From JAJDTQ01 sp963422385 (GTDB lineage Bacteria; Desulfobacterota; Binatia; UBA9968; JAJDTQ01), in contig OY729432.1 in assembly GCA_963422385.1 (NCBI GenBank), positions 1,178,001-1,242,000 on the forward strand: a DNA stretch of 64,000 nt, written 5' to 3'. Every line of letters starts with the position of its first letter. Within the stretch, counting starts at the first letter, position 1. A model generated the notes under the pieces. It saw only the letters and a list, made by a program, of their open reading frames with translations. It did no database searches and had not been told where the DNA came from. Both the position numbers and the translations under genes were made by a program. This document shows, in pieces, positions 15,251 to 23,701 of this stretch.

Positions 15251-16264
15251 ATGGCAGCCTATCCCGTTCTGGATTCCGACTCGCACATCCGCGAAACCGT
15301 GGATGACTACCGCTCACGCGTACCCGAGGAGTTCCGCCGCATCCGCCAAGGGCTCTTTCCCAGCGACACCTGGGATCGCTTTCTCGGACGCATGGGGAAG
15401 CAGACCATCGGCGTGGACGGGTACACCGAAGACATGGACGTGGAGGGCATCAACCTCACCGTCACCTACCCGACCATGGGGTTGAACCTGAGCCTGGTGC
15501 CCCAGACCGATCTCCAGAAGGCGCTGGCGCGGGCCTGGAACGATTACATCGGTGAGATACAGCAGCAGAACCCCCGCATGAAGGGCATCGCCACCGTGTC
15601 CCTGAAGGACGTTCCCGCGGCCGTGGAAGAGCTTAACCGCGCGGTCACCAAGTGGCGCCACCCGGGCGTGATGATCCACACCCACGGCCACAAGAAGAAC
15701 CTGGGCGCCGAAGAGTTCTGGCCCATCTACGCCGAGGCCGAGCGCCTGGGCATCCCGGTCTGCTTCCACGGCAACTCCTGGGGAGCCGAGGGCCAGGAGC
15801 GCTGGGAGACCTTTCTGCAGGCCCACACCGTGAGCTTCTCCTTCGAGATCATGCAGGCGTTTCTCGGCGTCGTCACCTCCGGACTGATGGAACGCTTCCA
15901 GGACCTGAAGTTCGGGTTCTTCGAGGCCGGGTGCGGCTGGCTCCCCTACTGGCTCGACCGCATCGACGAGCACTACGAGAGGCGCAGCGAGGAAGCGCCG
16001 CTGCTCAAGGCGAAGCCCAGCGACTACGTCGCCAGCGGGCGGGTATACGTGAGCTTCGACCCGGATGACGCCATGCTGCCGTACTGCATGGACCGTTTCG
16101 GCGACGACATGTGGCTGTTCGCCGCCGACTACCCCCACTGGGACACCATCTGGCCCAACGCCACCAAGGAAGTCCGCGAACGGACCGACATCACCGAAGA
16201 CCAGAAACGGAAGGTCTTCTTCGACAACTGCAACCGGTTCTACGGGCTGGGGCTGGAGGCGTAG
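15251..16264 (+). CDS. Amidohydrolase-2 family protein (B)
   Basis: This 337-aa ACMSD-like TIM barrel begins PVLDSDSHIRE (N-terminal metal motif). It has a barrel His in VCFHGNSWG, the conserved FFEAGCGWLPYWLDR, and the C-terminal Asp in FAADYPHWD. GGAGGTAA lies before the ATG. It converges with another amidohydrolase (C), with only 16 bp between stops. The two are distant paralogues rather than a recent duplication. Confidence 0.85.
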   Translation: MAAYPVLDSDSHIRETVDDYRSRVPEEFRRIRQGLFPSDTWDRFLGRMGKQTIGVDGYTEDMDVEGINLTVTYPTMGLNLSLVPQTDLQKALARAWNDYIGEIQQQNPRMKGIATVSLKDVPAAVEELNRAVTKWRHPGVMIHTHGHKKNLGAEEFWPIYAEAERLGIPVCFHGNSWGAEGQERWETFLQAHTVSFSFEIMQAFLGVVTSGLMERFQDLKFGFFEAGCGWLPYWLDRIDEHYERRSEEAPLLKAKPSDYVASGRVYVSFDPDDAMLPYCMDRFGDDMWLFAADYPHWDTIWPNATKEVRERTDITEDQKRKVFFDNCNRFYGLGLEA

Positions 16265-16280
16265 GCGGTAGAGGTCCGGG

Positions 16281-17714
16281 TTACAATCCAGGCTCCTCGG
16301 CCACGGCCTTCTCGACCGCGGTGCCCTTGAAGAAGTCCGGGTTGTTGCGGGTGTGCAGGCGCGCGGCGTTGGTGAAGGTGAACTCCCGGAAATCCTGCTC
16401 GGTCACGTAACCCTTCTCCACCATCTCGTACGCTTCCGGTATCACGTCCTTGAAGTCCGGCACGTCGAAATGCGTGAAGTCCGAGCTGAAGACCGGCTGG
16501 AGACGAACCCCCATCCGGGGATCGAACGCCCACATGGTGGCGCGGTCGTCGGCCTCGCAGCCGAAGAAGAAGTTGCCGGAGAAAACGGACCGGACATCGT
16601 CCTTCGAGTTGATGCCCGCCGCCTCGAAATCGTCCACCACGTGCTCGGGCTTCGCCAACTCTTCAAGGCTGCACTCCGGGCGGAATGCGTCCAGGTTGTC
16701 CATGATGGCGCCGGCGTTGGCTTTCAGTCTTTCATCACCGTAACGGTCGATGAGACCCCGCAATTCCTCGACATTCGTTACGCCGGGATACTGCAACCCG
16801 TCGCTCCGGCGTTTCTCCCAGTGCTCGATGAGGTCGAAGCACATCTGGCAGGCCCAACTCACGCCGCCTTCCATGAATCCGAAATTGAGGCTCGGGTAGC
16901 GGCGCACGAGGCCACCCAGGAAGACGCCCCGAGCGAAGGCGTGGTTCGATTCGGCGAAGTGGCCCACGTGGTTGTAGGTGAAGTTGCTGATGGAGGCGCG
17001 ATCGTGCCAGCGGCCGCTGCCCGAGTGCTGGGTCACGGCCACGCCGAGTTCGACGCAGCGCTGCCAGAAAGGGTCATAGTCATACGGGCTGTCGAGGGCG
17101 ATGTTGTCGCAGTACCAGGCGGCCTTTCGCGGATCGATGCCCTCTGCCGCGGCCGGGATCTTCCGCTCCTGGTTGCCCCGCAGCATGATCGCCTTGAAAC
17201 CGCTCTGCACCACCGCGTATTCCAGCTCCTCCAGGGCGCCCTCCGGGGTACGGGCGGGAATGATGGCCACCGGCGCAAACCGGTCGGTGTACGGCCCGAA
17301 CATGTCGGCGGTCATCATGTTGTAGGCCCGGACTCCGGCCCGGTGCAGGTCATCGTCGATAATGCCGTTGACGCTCAGCCCGAAGCTCGGATAGATCATC
17401 GCGAAATCGATCCCCAGCTCCGGGAGCCGCTCGTTCATCAGGGCCGGCAACAGCCCCGTGGCCTTGTCGAAGGTATCGCTGGTCACGCCCCACCAGATCG
17501 TCCGGCGCATGCGATGGTGCCGGCGTTCCGACCAGGTAGCCCGGTACCAACCCTGATTCCGGCGCCACAGCGCCCGGATATTGTCGACGGCTTCGGGGCC
17601 GCCCGCTTCGCTCAGATACTCGAGGAAGACCGGAACCGGCTCGATCCAGTGGCCGTCGCCGTCGATCACCGGGTGTTTCAGTCCGTCGTGTATCGCTGCC
17701 GCTCGATTCGCCAT
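16281..17714 (-). CDS. Amidohydrolase-2 family protein, long form (C)
   Basis: At 477 aa this is over 100 residues longer than most family members. It has the N-terminal HPVIDGDGHWIEP, a middle His in VAVTQHSGSG, FMEGGVSWACQM, and C-terminal SSDFTHFDVPD. The His that usually follows Asp-Phe-Pro is present as DFTH. Extra sequence between the last two motifs (about residues 290-380) may form a lid. ATG 17714 has GGAGGAG 8 nt upstream; the GTG at 17720 would be too close. A role in decarboxylation or hydrolysis of a carboxylated substrate is inferred from the family only. Confidence 0.83.
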   Translation of the reverse strand: MANRAAAIHDGLKHPVIDGDGHWIEPVPVFLEYLSEAGGPEAVDNIRALWRRNQGWYRATWSERRHHRMRRTIWWGVTSDTFDKATGLLPALMNERLPELGIDFAMIYPSFGLSVNGIIDDDLHRAGVRAYNMMTADMFGPYTDRFAPVAIIPARTPEGALEELEYAVVQSGFKAIMLRGNQERKIPAAAEGIDPRKAAWYCDNIALDSPYDYDPFWQRCVELGVAVTQHSGSGRWHDRASISNFTYNHVGHFAESNHAFARGVFLGGLVRRYPSLNFGFMEGGVSWACQMCFDLIEHWEKRRSDGLQYPGVTNVEELRGLIDRYGDERLKANAGAIMDNLDAFRPECSLEELAKPEHVVDDFEAAGINSKDDVRSVFSGNFFFGCEADDRATMWAFDPRMGVRLQPVFSSDFTHFDVPDFKDVIPEAYEMVEKGYVTEQDFREFTFTNAARLHTRNNPDFFKGTAVEKAVAEEPGL

Positions 17715-17765
17715 GATCACGACTCCTCCCGGTAGGGTACATCCCCTGCGCTCAACTGATCCAGC

Positions 17766-19046
17766 TTATGACACATTGCCGGCGCCCGGTCTATCTACCG
17801 GGGCCTTCTCGACGGATTCCTTCCCGTCTTCCCGGGCTGCCGGGCCATTGTCGCAGGCTTCATGGTGCGACGCTGCCCGGGTCGTATGCAGGGTTTTGTC
17901 CACCGCGGGTCTCACGAGTTCCGCCTGCCAGCGCAACAGACCCCCACTCGCCATGATCTCATCGACGGTTCGGGGCAGGTTCCGGACGATGGCCTCGACG
18001 GCGGCTCTGGGCGCCAGGGTCGATGGGGCGATCTCCAGTTCCTCGGCGATCCTGGCGCACTTGTTACGCAGCGTGTCGATCCGCTCCCGCTGGTCGATGG
18101 GCGGCTTGTGAGAGCGCGCGCTTCCGACCGGTTCCGGCCACTCCGAGGACGTCATGCCTTCTGCCCGAGCGATGGCCGTCCGGAACGTCTTCAGGCGGGA
18201 GCCCACGATGTTGCGGGGCAATTTCGGTCCCTGGTCCAGGGACTCGCCGGGATGGGACTCGGCCCAATGGACCCATTCCAGTAGTTGCTGATTGCCAAAG
18301 ACCTTGAAGGGCGGCCGGTCCAAGCGCCGGGCGTGCAGGTCGCGCCAGCACCAGAGCTCGCGCAGATAGGCCAGTTGGCGGCGCGTCAGCCGACCGGACC
18401 CCTTGATGCGCCAGGTTTCCTGTGGGTCACGTGATCTGGCGCGTCCGGCGGCATCCACCATGGCGCGGCAACTCTCCCTGTGCCATTCCACTCGCCCCCG
18501 CTGTAGCAGCTCGCCGTGCAGGCGTTCGGCCAGCCCCTCGAGAAAGCACGTGTCGCTGACGGCGTACCGAAGCTGTTTGTTGCTGAGCGGCCGGCGCGAC
18601 CAGTCCGACTTCTGCTCGCCCTTTTCGATCGTGACGTTGAAGAACTTATTGATGAGGGCGGCCAGCCCGATCTGCTCCAGGCCGAGCAACTGCGCCGCGA
18701 TCACGGTGTCAAAGACTTCACCGCGCGGCCTGAAGTCCTTCCAGGCGCGCAACATGCGCAGGTCGTAGTCACCGCCGTGCACGATCAGCGGCTTTGCCGC
18801 CAACGCGTCGAGGAAGCCGATCAGGTCCGGTGGGGAAAGGGGATCGACAAGGAAATGCTCTCCCCCGATGGAGACCTGGATCAGACAGACCTTCTCTAAA
18901 TAGCTGTGAAGACTGTCGGCCTCGATATCGAGCGCGATCCATTCGTCGCCCGTGATGCGCTGAATCACCCTTTCCAGCACCGCGGACTCGCGGACGTAAA
19001 CGTAACCCAGCGGCTCGCTCCCGCTCGACGACTCGACCCATTCCAT
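17766..19046 (-). CDS. rnd: Ribonuclease D
   Basis: This 426-aa 3'-5' exoribonuclease of the DEDDy class trims tRNA and other RNA 3' ends. The exonuclease domain shows ALDIEADSLHS (DxE), GGDYDLRML (third Asp) and YAVSDTCFLEGL (YxxxD). An HRDC domain follows (LTRRQLAYLRELWCWRD, then FKVFGNQQLLEW). I prefer ATG 19046 with GAAAGG upstream; an in-frame start at 19100 is possible. It is flanked by amidohydrolase C at the 3' end and a toxin-antitoxin remnant at the 5' end. Confidence 0.9.
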   Translation of the reverse strand: MEWVESSSGSEPLGYVYVRESAVLERVIQRITGDEWIALDIEADSLHSYLEKVCLIQVSIGGEHFLVDPLSPPDLIGFLDALAAKPLIVHGGDYDLRMLRAWKDFRPRGEVFDTVIAAQLLGLEQIGLAALINKFFNVTIEKGEQKSDWSRRPLSNKQLRYAVSDTCFLEGLAERLHGELLQRGRVEWHRESCRAMVDAAGRARSRDPQETWRIKGSGRLTRRQLAYLRELWCWRDLHARRLDRPPFKVFGNQQLLEWVHWAESHPGESLDQGPKLPRNIVGSRLKTFRTAIARAEGMTSSEWPEPVGSARSHKPPIDQRERIDTLRNKCARIAEELEIAPSTLAPRAAVEAIVRNLPRTVDEIMASGGLLRWQAELVRPAVDKTLHTTRAASHHEACDNGPAAREDGKESVEKAPVDRPGAGNVS

Positions 19047-19244
19047 CAAGCCTTTCAGCTTGAACCCTTGAACAACGAAAACCAAGCCCTTGGTGAGCAA
19101 GTCACCGACGCCGTGTCAGGACGTGGCCTGGTGTCCCCATCCTCCCGATACTGCGGCAACACGACGCCCGATTGCCCGGCACCTCCTTCATTGATAGTTT
19201 GATACATATATTTGGACGTCCTGGAAGGAATAGCGGATGGGGAA

Positions 19245-19519
19245 ATGGCCCGGCACCATACTGGGGCCGACCTGCGCCAGGATGCAGAGCGGCCATTTGG
19301 AAACAGGTAAGCCGTTCGCGCGAGCTTCTTATCCTCACCCAGCGGGGACGGGCGGCGGCGGTGCTATTGAGTGCGGAAGCATACCAACGTGCGGAGGCCG
19401 AACGGCAGATGCTCCGGCTGCTGGCGCAAGGAGAGAAGGAGATTGCCGAGAGGAAGGGTAGCGACCTGGACGCAGTGCTGGCGGATGCGGACGCGTTGCT
19501 CATGGCTGAAGACCCGTGA
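19245..19519 (+). pseudogene. Phd/YefM-type antitoxin with a frameshift
   Basis: The C-terminal part, AAIWKQVSRSRELLILTQRG then AAAVLLSAEAYQRAE, is a clear Phd/YefM antitoxin and is in frame with the overlapping toxin. The matching N-terminus MARHHTGADLRQDA (from ATG 19245, after GGATGGGG) is in another frame; the frames meet at 19287-19288, where two extra bases (or one missing) break the reading. Antitoxins of this family normally run LRQDA straight into the AxIxKxV helix. Either the gene is inactive, the assembly has an indel, or translation starts in frame further upstream (ATG 19172) with an unrelated N-terminus. Confidence 0.65.
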
Positions 19520-19797
19520 GCGTTCAATTCACGCCATCCGCCCGGACACAATCCCTTGCCGCAATCATCCATATCAGGCGCGACAACCCGGAAGCAGCGA
19601 GACGGTTTCGCCAACGCGCCGAGGAAATCTTACGCCGGATCGAGCAATTTCCCGACTCTGGCAGGGTCATTTCCGAGTTTCCAGAGCTACCCTACCGGGA
19701 AGTCATCATCGCTCCCTACCGCTTCTTCTACCGCCAAGGCAACACGGTCCGGATCGTAGGCGTGTTGCACGGCGCCCAACTCCCGGATGAACCCTGA
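19516..19797 (+). CDS. RelE/ParE-family toxin
   Basis: This 93-aa protein has the ParE-like pattern: AAIIHIRRDNPEAARRFRQR, EEILRRIEQFPDSGR, then PYREVIIAPYRFFYRQ and VRIVGVLHGAQ. GTG 19516 overlaps the antitoxin TGA (GTGA), giving the usual antitoxin-first operon. ParE toxins poison gyrase and RelE toxins cleave mRNA; this sequence lies nearer ParE. If the antitoxin frame is truly broken, the toxin must be silent, inactive or neutralised elsewhere. Confidence 0.83.
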   Translation: MSVQFTPSARTQSLAAIIHIRRDNPEAARRFRQRAEEILRRIEQFPDSGRVISEFPELPYREVIIAPYRFFYRQGNTVRIVGVLHGAQLPDEP

Positions 19798-19815
19798 GAC
19801 TCGCGGACGCTCCTG

Positions 19816-21014
19816 GTGAAACATCTACCAGCGGACACCGACGCCGACATCCTCGCCCGCGCCACCGACATCCACGCGCGTGTCCTCACCATGGACACGC
19901 ACGTAGACATCCCGCCCGACTTCGGCACCGAGAGCTACGACCCCAGGGAGGCCAAGCCCAACCGCGGGCAGATCGACCTGGTGGGGATGGAGCGCGGGGG
20001 GCTGGATGCGGTCTTCTTCATCGTCTACGTGGGGCAAGGCGAGCGCAATGCTGCGGGCTACGCCCGGGCCCTGGCGGACGCGTTCGCCAAGTTCGCAGCC
20101 ATACGCCACATGACCGACGTGCAGTATCCGGAGACCATCGCCCTGGCCCGCACGGCCGCGGACGTGCGACGCATCCACGGCGAGGGGCGGCTGGCGGCGC
20201 TCATCGGCATCGAGAACGGCCATGCCCTCGGCGGCGACCTGGAGATCCTCCGAACGTACTATGACTTTGGCGCACGCTACTGGGTCTGACACACAACGGC
20301 CACAACGACATCGGTGACTCCGCGGTGCCCATTTCCCGCCTCAAGGATCCGGCCGCGGAGCATGGTTGCCTCACCGATTTCGGACGCGCCGTGGTCGGCC
20401 GCGCCAACGATCTGGGCATCATGGTGGATATCTCCCACGCGGCCATGACTACCGCCCTGGACGCCATCGGCGTATCCCGGGCGCCGGTGATCGCGTCCCA
20501 TTCCAGCGTAAAGGGAGTCTACGACCACCCGCGCAATCTGTCCGACGAGGCACTGACGGCGCTCCGGGACAACGGCGGCGTGGCCCAGATGGTGGCCTTC
20601 GATTACTACCTGCGGCCAGTGTCCGGAGAGAGGCAGGCCGCGCTCCGGGCTCTCGGAACGGAGATGGGTATCAAGGGTTTCGCCGACTTCCAGCAGCCAG
20701 GCGACGAGAAGCGCAACGCCTGTCACGCCCGCAGGGAAGAGATCGATCTCAAGTGGCCCAAGGCGTCGGTGAAGGATTTCGCCGACCACATCGACTACGC
20801 GGTCAACCTCGCAGGCATCGACCACGTGGGCATGGCGTCGGACTTCAACGGCGGCGGCGGAATCGCGGGCTGGGACAACGCGCGCGACACCCTCAACGTC
20901 ACCGTCGAGCTGGTGCGCCGGGGCTACGGCGAGGAGCAGATCGCCCAACTGTGGGGCGGCAATCTGCTGCGGGTGATGGAGGCGGCGGAGGCCGCAGCCC
21001 GGGCCCATGAATAG
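19816..21014 (+). pseudogene. Membrane dipeptidase (peptidase M19), frameshifted
   Basis: Two adjacent frames make one M19 (renal dipeptidase-like) protein of about 399 aa. Part 1 (GTG 19816 to the TGA at 20287-20289) has the metal motif DTHVDIP and the bridging-Glu region GIENGHAL. Part 2 resumes as GLTHNGHNDIGDSA, then MVDISHAA, PVIASHSSVKG and MASDFNGGGG, and ends at 21014. In the family ARY-x-x-LTHN is continuous; here one base is missing at about 20280 (ARY then TGGGTCTGA). All metal ligands survive on both sides, so the lesion is recent or an assembly indel. Intact enzymes are zinc dipeptidases. Confidence 0.85.
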
Positions 21015-21040
21015 GCGAGGAGGAACAGGCGGGCACCGAG

Positions 21041-21445
21041 TCATTTTTCTTCGCGCAGCAACTCCCACAGCCCGCGGGGGCTCACAATCCGCAAACCCGC
21101 CACGGGTTCGGCCTCGAGAAGGTCATTGTTTCCGGTCACCAGTATCTCCGCCGCTCCGGTGAGCGCCGTGGCCGCTATCCATCGATCGGAAGGATCCGTG
21201 GCGGGCCAGGTCGCCGGTTCGACCGGCGCCACGACGTCCGCATGCTCACGAAGGAAACCGACGACTTTGCTCACATGCGCATCCGGTATGCCGAGCTTGT
21301 CGGCGAGAATCCGTTGAAGCTCTTCGAGAACCGTCTCACCGACGAGAAGCCGGTGCCGGACGAGCACGAGATGCAGGATGTCATGACAGAAACCGCGGGT
21401 GGCGAAGGCCGCGACCAGGACGTTGGCGTCCAACAGGATCCTCAC
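21041..21445 (-). CDS. PIN-domain toxin (VapC-like, COG1569 type)
   Basis: This 134-aa PIN ribonuclease has acidic residues in RILLDANVLVAAF (Asp6), EELQRIL (Glu), TDPSDRWIAATAL (Asp) and VTGNNDLL. PIN toxins cleave RNA. GTG 21445 overlaps the stop of the preceding frame (GTGA). That frame is only the C-terminal scrap of an antitoxin, so this toxin appears orphaned. Confidence 0.85.
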   Translation of the reverse strand: MRILLDANVLVAAFATRGFCHDILHLVLVRHRLLVGETVLEELQRILADKLGIPDAHVSKVVGFLREHADVVAPVEPATWPATDPSDRWIAATALTGAAEILVTGNNDLLEAEPVAGLRIVSPRGLWELLREEK

Positions 21446-21528
21446 GAGACTTCGTCGAAGACATCCTCGTCGGTCAGCCAGCCATACGCCTCGGCGAACG
21501 GCGCGACACGGCGCCGCAAGACCTCACC
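21442..21528 (-). pseudogene. C-terminal remnant of a VapB-like antitoxin
   Basis: A 28-codon stretch directly before the PIN gene reads GEVLRRRVAPFAEAYGWLTD then EDVFDEVS. This is the typical C-terminal tail of ribbon-helix-helix antitoxins paired with COG1569 PIN toxins. The DNA-binding N-terminus is absent: upstream lies the 3' end of tctB, and the frame closes at 21538-21540. It is too short for the standard minimum ORF size. Confidence 0.55.
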
Positions 21529-22069
21529 AAAACAGGTTCAAGATCGGGTCCGTCAGGTAGGAATCGAAGGAGTAGAGGCCCAGGGACCTGGCGATGAGGC
21601 CCGGTGGCAGGGGGAACGCGAGAGCCATCTCCAGGCCGCCCCAGAAGAAAAGGTAGACGACGAAGCCGTAAAAGAGGCTGGTACCCCAGGACTCGTGGGC
21701 CTGGAACCGCAGAAAGACCGGAGGGATCAGCAACCCGCCCACCTTGAAGCCCAGGAGCCACAGGCCCACGGCGAAGGCCACGGCCCAGGCGGAGATCTGG
21801 ACCGTGCGCAGGCGCACCACGGCCGGCTCCAGAGGAGGTCCGGCCTCCGTCGCCGACTCGGCCTCTTGCGACACCTGCCCGGGGATGGGCGGCCGGAGCC
21901 CGAGCCACAGGCTGTATGCGAGATGCATCACCGCCATGGCCAGGACCGAATAACCGATGGCCAGGGGGAAGAACCGCGTGCGGGCCGGCCAGTCCTGCGC
22001 TTCCCACACCGCCCATGTCAGAAGCGTCACCAGCAACACGCCGATCACGACGTCAGTCCGGTTCCGCAC
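21524..22069 (-). CDS. tctB: Tripartite tricarboxylate transporter, small membrane subunit TctB
   Basis: This 181-aa membrane protein has four predicted helices (VVIGVLLVTLLTWAV; FPLAIGYSVLAMAVMHLAY; ISAWAVAFAVGLWLLGF; LFYGFVVYLFFWGGLEMALA). Length and layout match TctB. GTG 22069 overlaps the tctA end by 17 bp with GGAGGAG before it. It partners TctA and the TctC receptor in ion-driven carboxylate uptake. Confidence 0.85.
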   Translation of the reverse strand: MRNRTDVVIGVLLVTLLTWAVWEAQDWPARTRFFPLAIGYSVLAMAVMHLAYSLWLGLRPPIPGQVSQEAESATEAGPPLEPAVVRLRTVQISAWAVAFAVGLWLLGFKVGGLLIPPVFLRFQAHESWGTSLFYGFVVYLFFWGGLEMALAFPLPPGLIARSLGLYSFDSYLTDPILNLFW

Positions 22070-23558
22070 CGGTCTCCTCCTTGGGCTTGGCGCGCTTTGT
22101 CATCCAGTCCTGCAGCCCGGGCAGGAAAATCACGACAAGGGCAATCCCGAAGGTCACCATGACGATGGGCCTGAAGAGGAACCAGAGTCCGTAGATCTCG
22201 TACGAGATGAACAGGTTCCGCTCCACCAAGGGTCCGAGCACCAGTCCCAGCACCAGCGGCGGACGCGGCCAGCCGTGGTTCACCATGACCACGCCGGCAA
22301 CGCCGAACACCAGCGTGGTGGTCATGGCGAAGTAGGAGTTGGTGTTGGCGAAGCCCGCCAGGTAGATGAGCATGAACAGCGCCGGAATCAACAGCGACCC
22401 GCGTATCTGGGTGATCTTCGCCAACTGGTTCAGGAACAGCAGGCACAGCGCCACGGTGATGATGTTGGAGATGACGATGAGCCAGACGAAGGAGAAGGTC
22501 AGAGCCAAGTGCTCCGTCAGCATCTTCGGCCCGGGTTGCAGCCCCTGGATGATGAAGGCGCCCAGCAGGATGGCGGTGGTGGCGCTGCCGGGCACGCCGA
22601 AGGCCACGGTGGGGATCATGGCGGCGCCGATGCCCGAGTTGTTGGCCGCGCCGGGCCCCAGGACGCCGCGGACGTCGCCCTTGCCGAAGCCGCTGCGATC
22701 CTTGGCGCTCTGCACCGCGTGCGCGTAGGACACCCATTGGGACAGGGCGGCGCTCACGCCGGGCACGAGGCCGAAGAAGGTGCCGATCATGCTGCAGCGG
22801 ACGGTGATGCCGATGTGGACGAAGGTGTCCCTGACCCCCTGCCACACGCCCCCCAGCTTGCCCACCTTGGCTTCGGCGATGCTGGAGCCCCTGACCCACA
22901 GCTCCACGATCTCCGGCACGGCGAACAGCCCCACGGCCGCGGCGATGAGCCCCAGGCCCTCCCAGAGATTCACCAGCCCGAAGGTATAGCGCTCGATGTT
23001 CTCCTGGTAGTCCAGGCCGACGGTGGAAAGCACGAGCCCCAGCCCCCCCGCCAGCACCCCCTTGAGCTTGTTGTCGCCGCTCAGCGCCGCGAGAAAGCAG
23101 ATCCCCAGGATCGCCAGCGAGAAGAACTCCGGCGACTTGAAGGACAGCACCAGCGGCGTGACGATGGGGATGGCGGCCGCCAGGGAGAACGCGCCGACGA
23201 TGGCCCCCACCAGCGAGCTCATGAGCGCCGCGCCCAGCGCCCGGCCGGCCTGTCCTTTCTTTGCCATGGGATGCCCGTCGATGATGGTGGCGGTGGACAC
23301 CACCTCCCCGGGCACGCCGAACAGGATCGAGGTGATGTCGCCGGTGGTGCCGGTGACCGCGTACATCCCGAGCAGGAAGGCGAACGCCTGCACCGGGTCC
23401 ATGCTGAAGATGAACGGCAGCATCAGGGCCACCGCGCCGGGGCTGCCGATGCCGGGCAGGATCCCGACGATGAACCCCAGGACAATGCCAACCAACATCA
23501 GCAGGAACGTGGTCTGATTGAATACCTGGATCAGACCTTCGACGAAGGCTCCGAGCAT
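22053..23558 (-). CDS. tctA: Tripartite tricarboxylate transporter, large permease subunit TctA
   Basis: This 501-aa protein has about 11-12 membrane helices. The TctA signature region is GIVLGFIVGILPGIGSPGAVALMLP, with a second repeat PGVSAALSQWVSYAHA and a VRGVLGPGAANNSGIGAAMIP block. It couples carboxylate import to an ion gradient. ATG 23558 starts MLGAFVEGLIQVFN. It is downstream of tctC with a hairpin between them. Confidence 0.92.
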   Translation of the reverse strand: MLGAFVEGLIQVFNQTTFLLMLVGIVLGFIVGILPGIGSPGAVALMLPFIFSMDPVQAFAFLLGMYAVTGTTGDITSILFGVPGEVVSTATIIDGHPMAKKGQAGRALGAALMSSLVGAIVGAFSLAAAIPIVTPLVLSFKSPEFFSLAILGICFLAALSGDNKLKGVLAGGLGLVLSTVGLDYQENIERYTFGLVNLWEGLGLIAAAVGLFAVPEIVELWVRGSSIAEAKVGKLGGVWQGVRDTFVHIGITVRCSMIGTFFGLVPGVSAALSQWVSYAHAVQSAKDRSGFGKGDVRGVLGPGAANNSGIGAAMIPTVAFGVPGSATTAILLGAFIIQGLQPGPKMLTEHLALTFSFVWLIVISNIITVALCLLFLNQLAKITQIRGSLLIPALFMLIYLAGFANTNSYFAMTTTLVFGVAGVVMVNHGWPRPPLVLGLVLGPLVERNLFISYEIYGLWFLFRPIVMVTFGIALVVIFLPGLQDWMTKRAKPKEETGAEPD

Positions 23559-23608
23559 GGCGTTACGGTAGCGCGAACGGTTGGTTCGCGGTCATCGGTG
23601 CGAGTTCG

Positions 23609-23665
23609 GGGATTCCGGGGCCCGGCCCGAGACCGCCCTCGGCGGACGCGAGCCGGACCCCGGAA
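23609..23665 (-). terminator. Hairpin between tctC and tctA (possible attenuator)
   Basis: GATTCCGGGG (23609-23618) pairs with CCCCGGAATC (23656-23665). The loop of about 37 nt is itself GC-rich. In other Tct operons the binding protein is made in excess, and a processing or attenuation stem between tctC and tctAB would do this. Confidence 0.4.
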
Positions 23666-23701
23666 TCAACCACGGTTCATTCGACGGTATGCCGCCGGTC
23701 T

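Noticed and set aside
21041..21445. Assigning the PIN gene to a complete VapBC pair
   Set aside because: The preceding frame keeps only 28 antitoxin codons without a DNA-binding domain.
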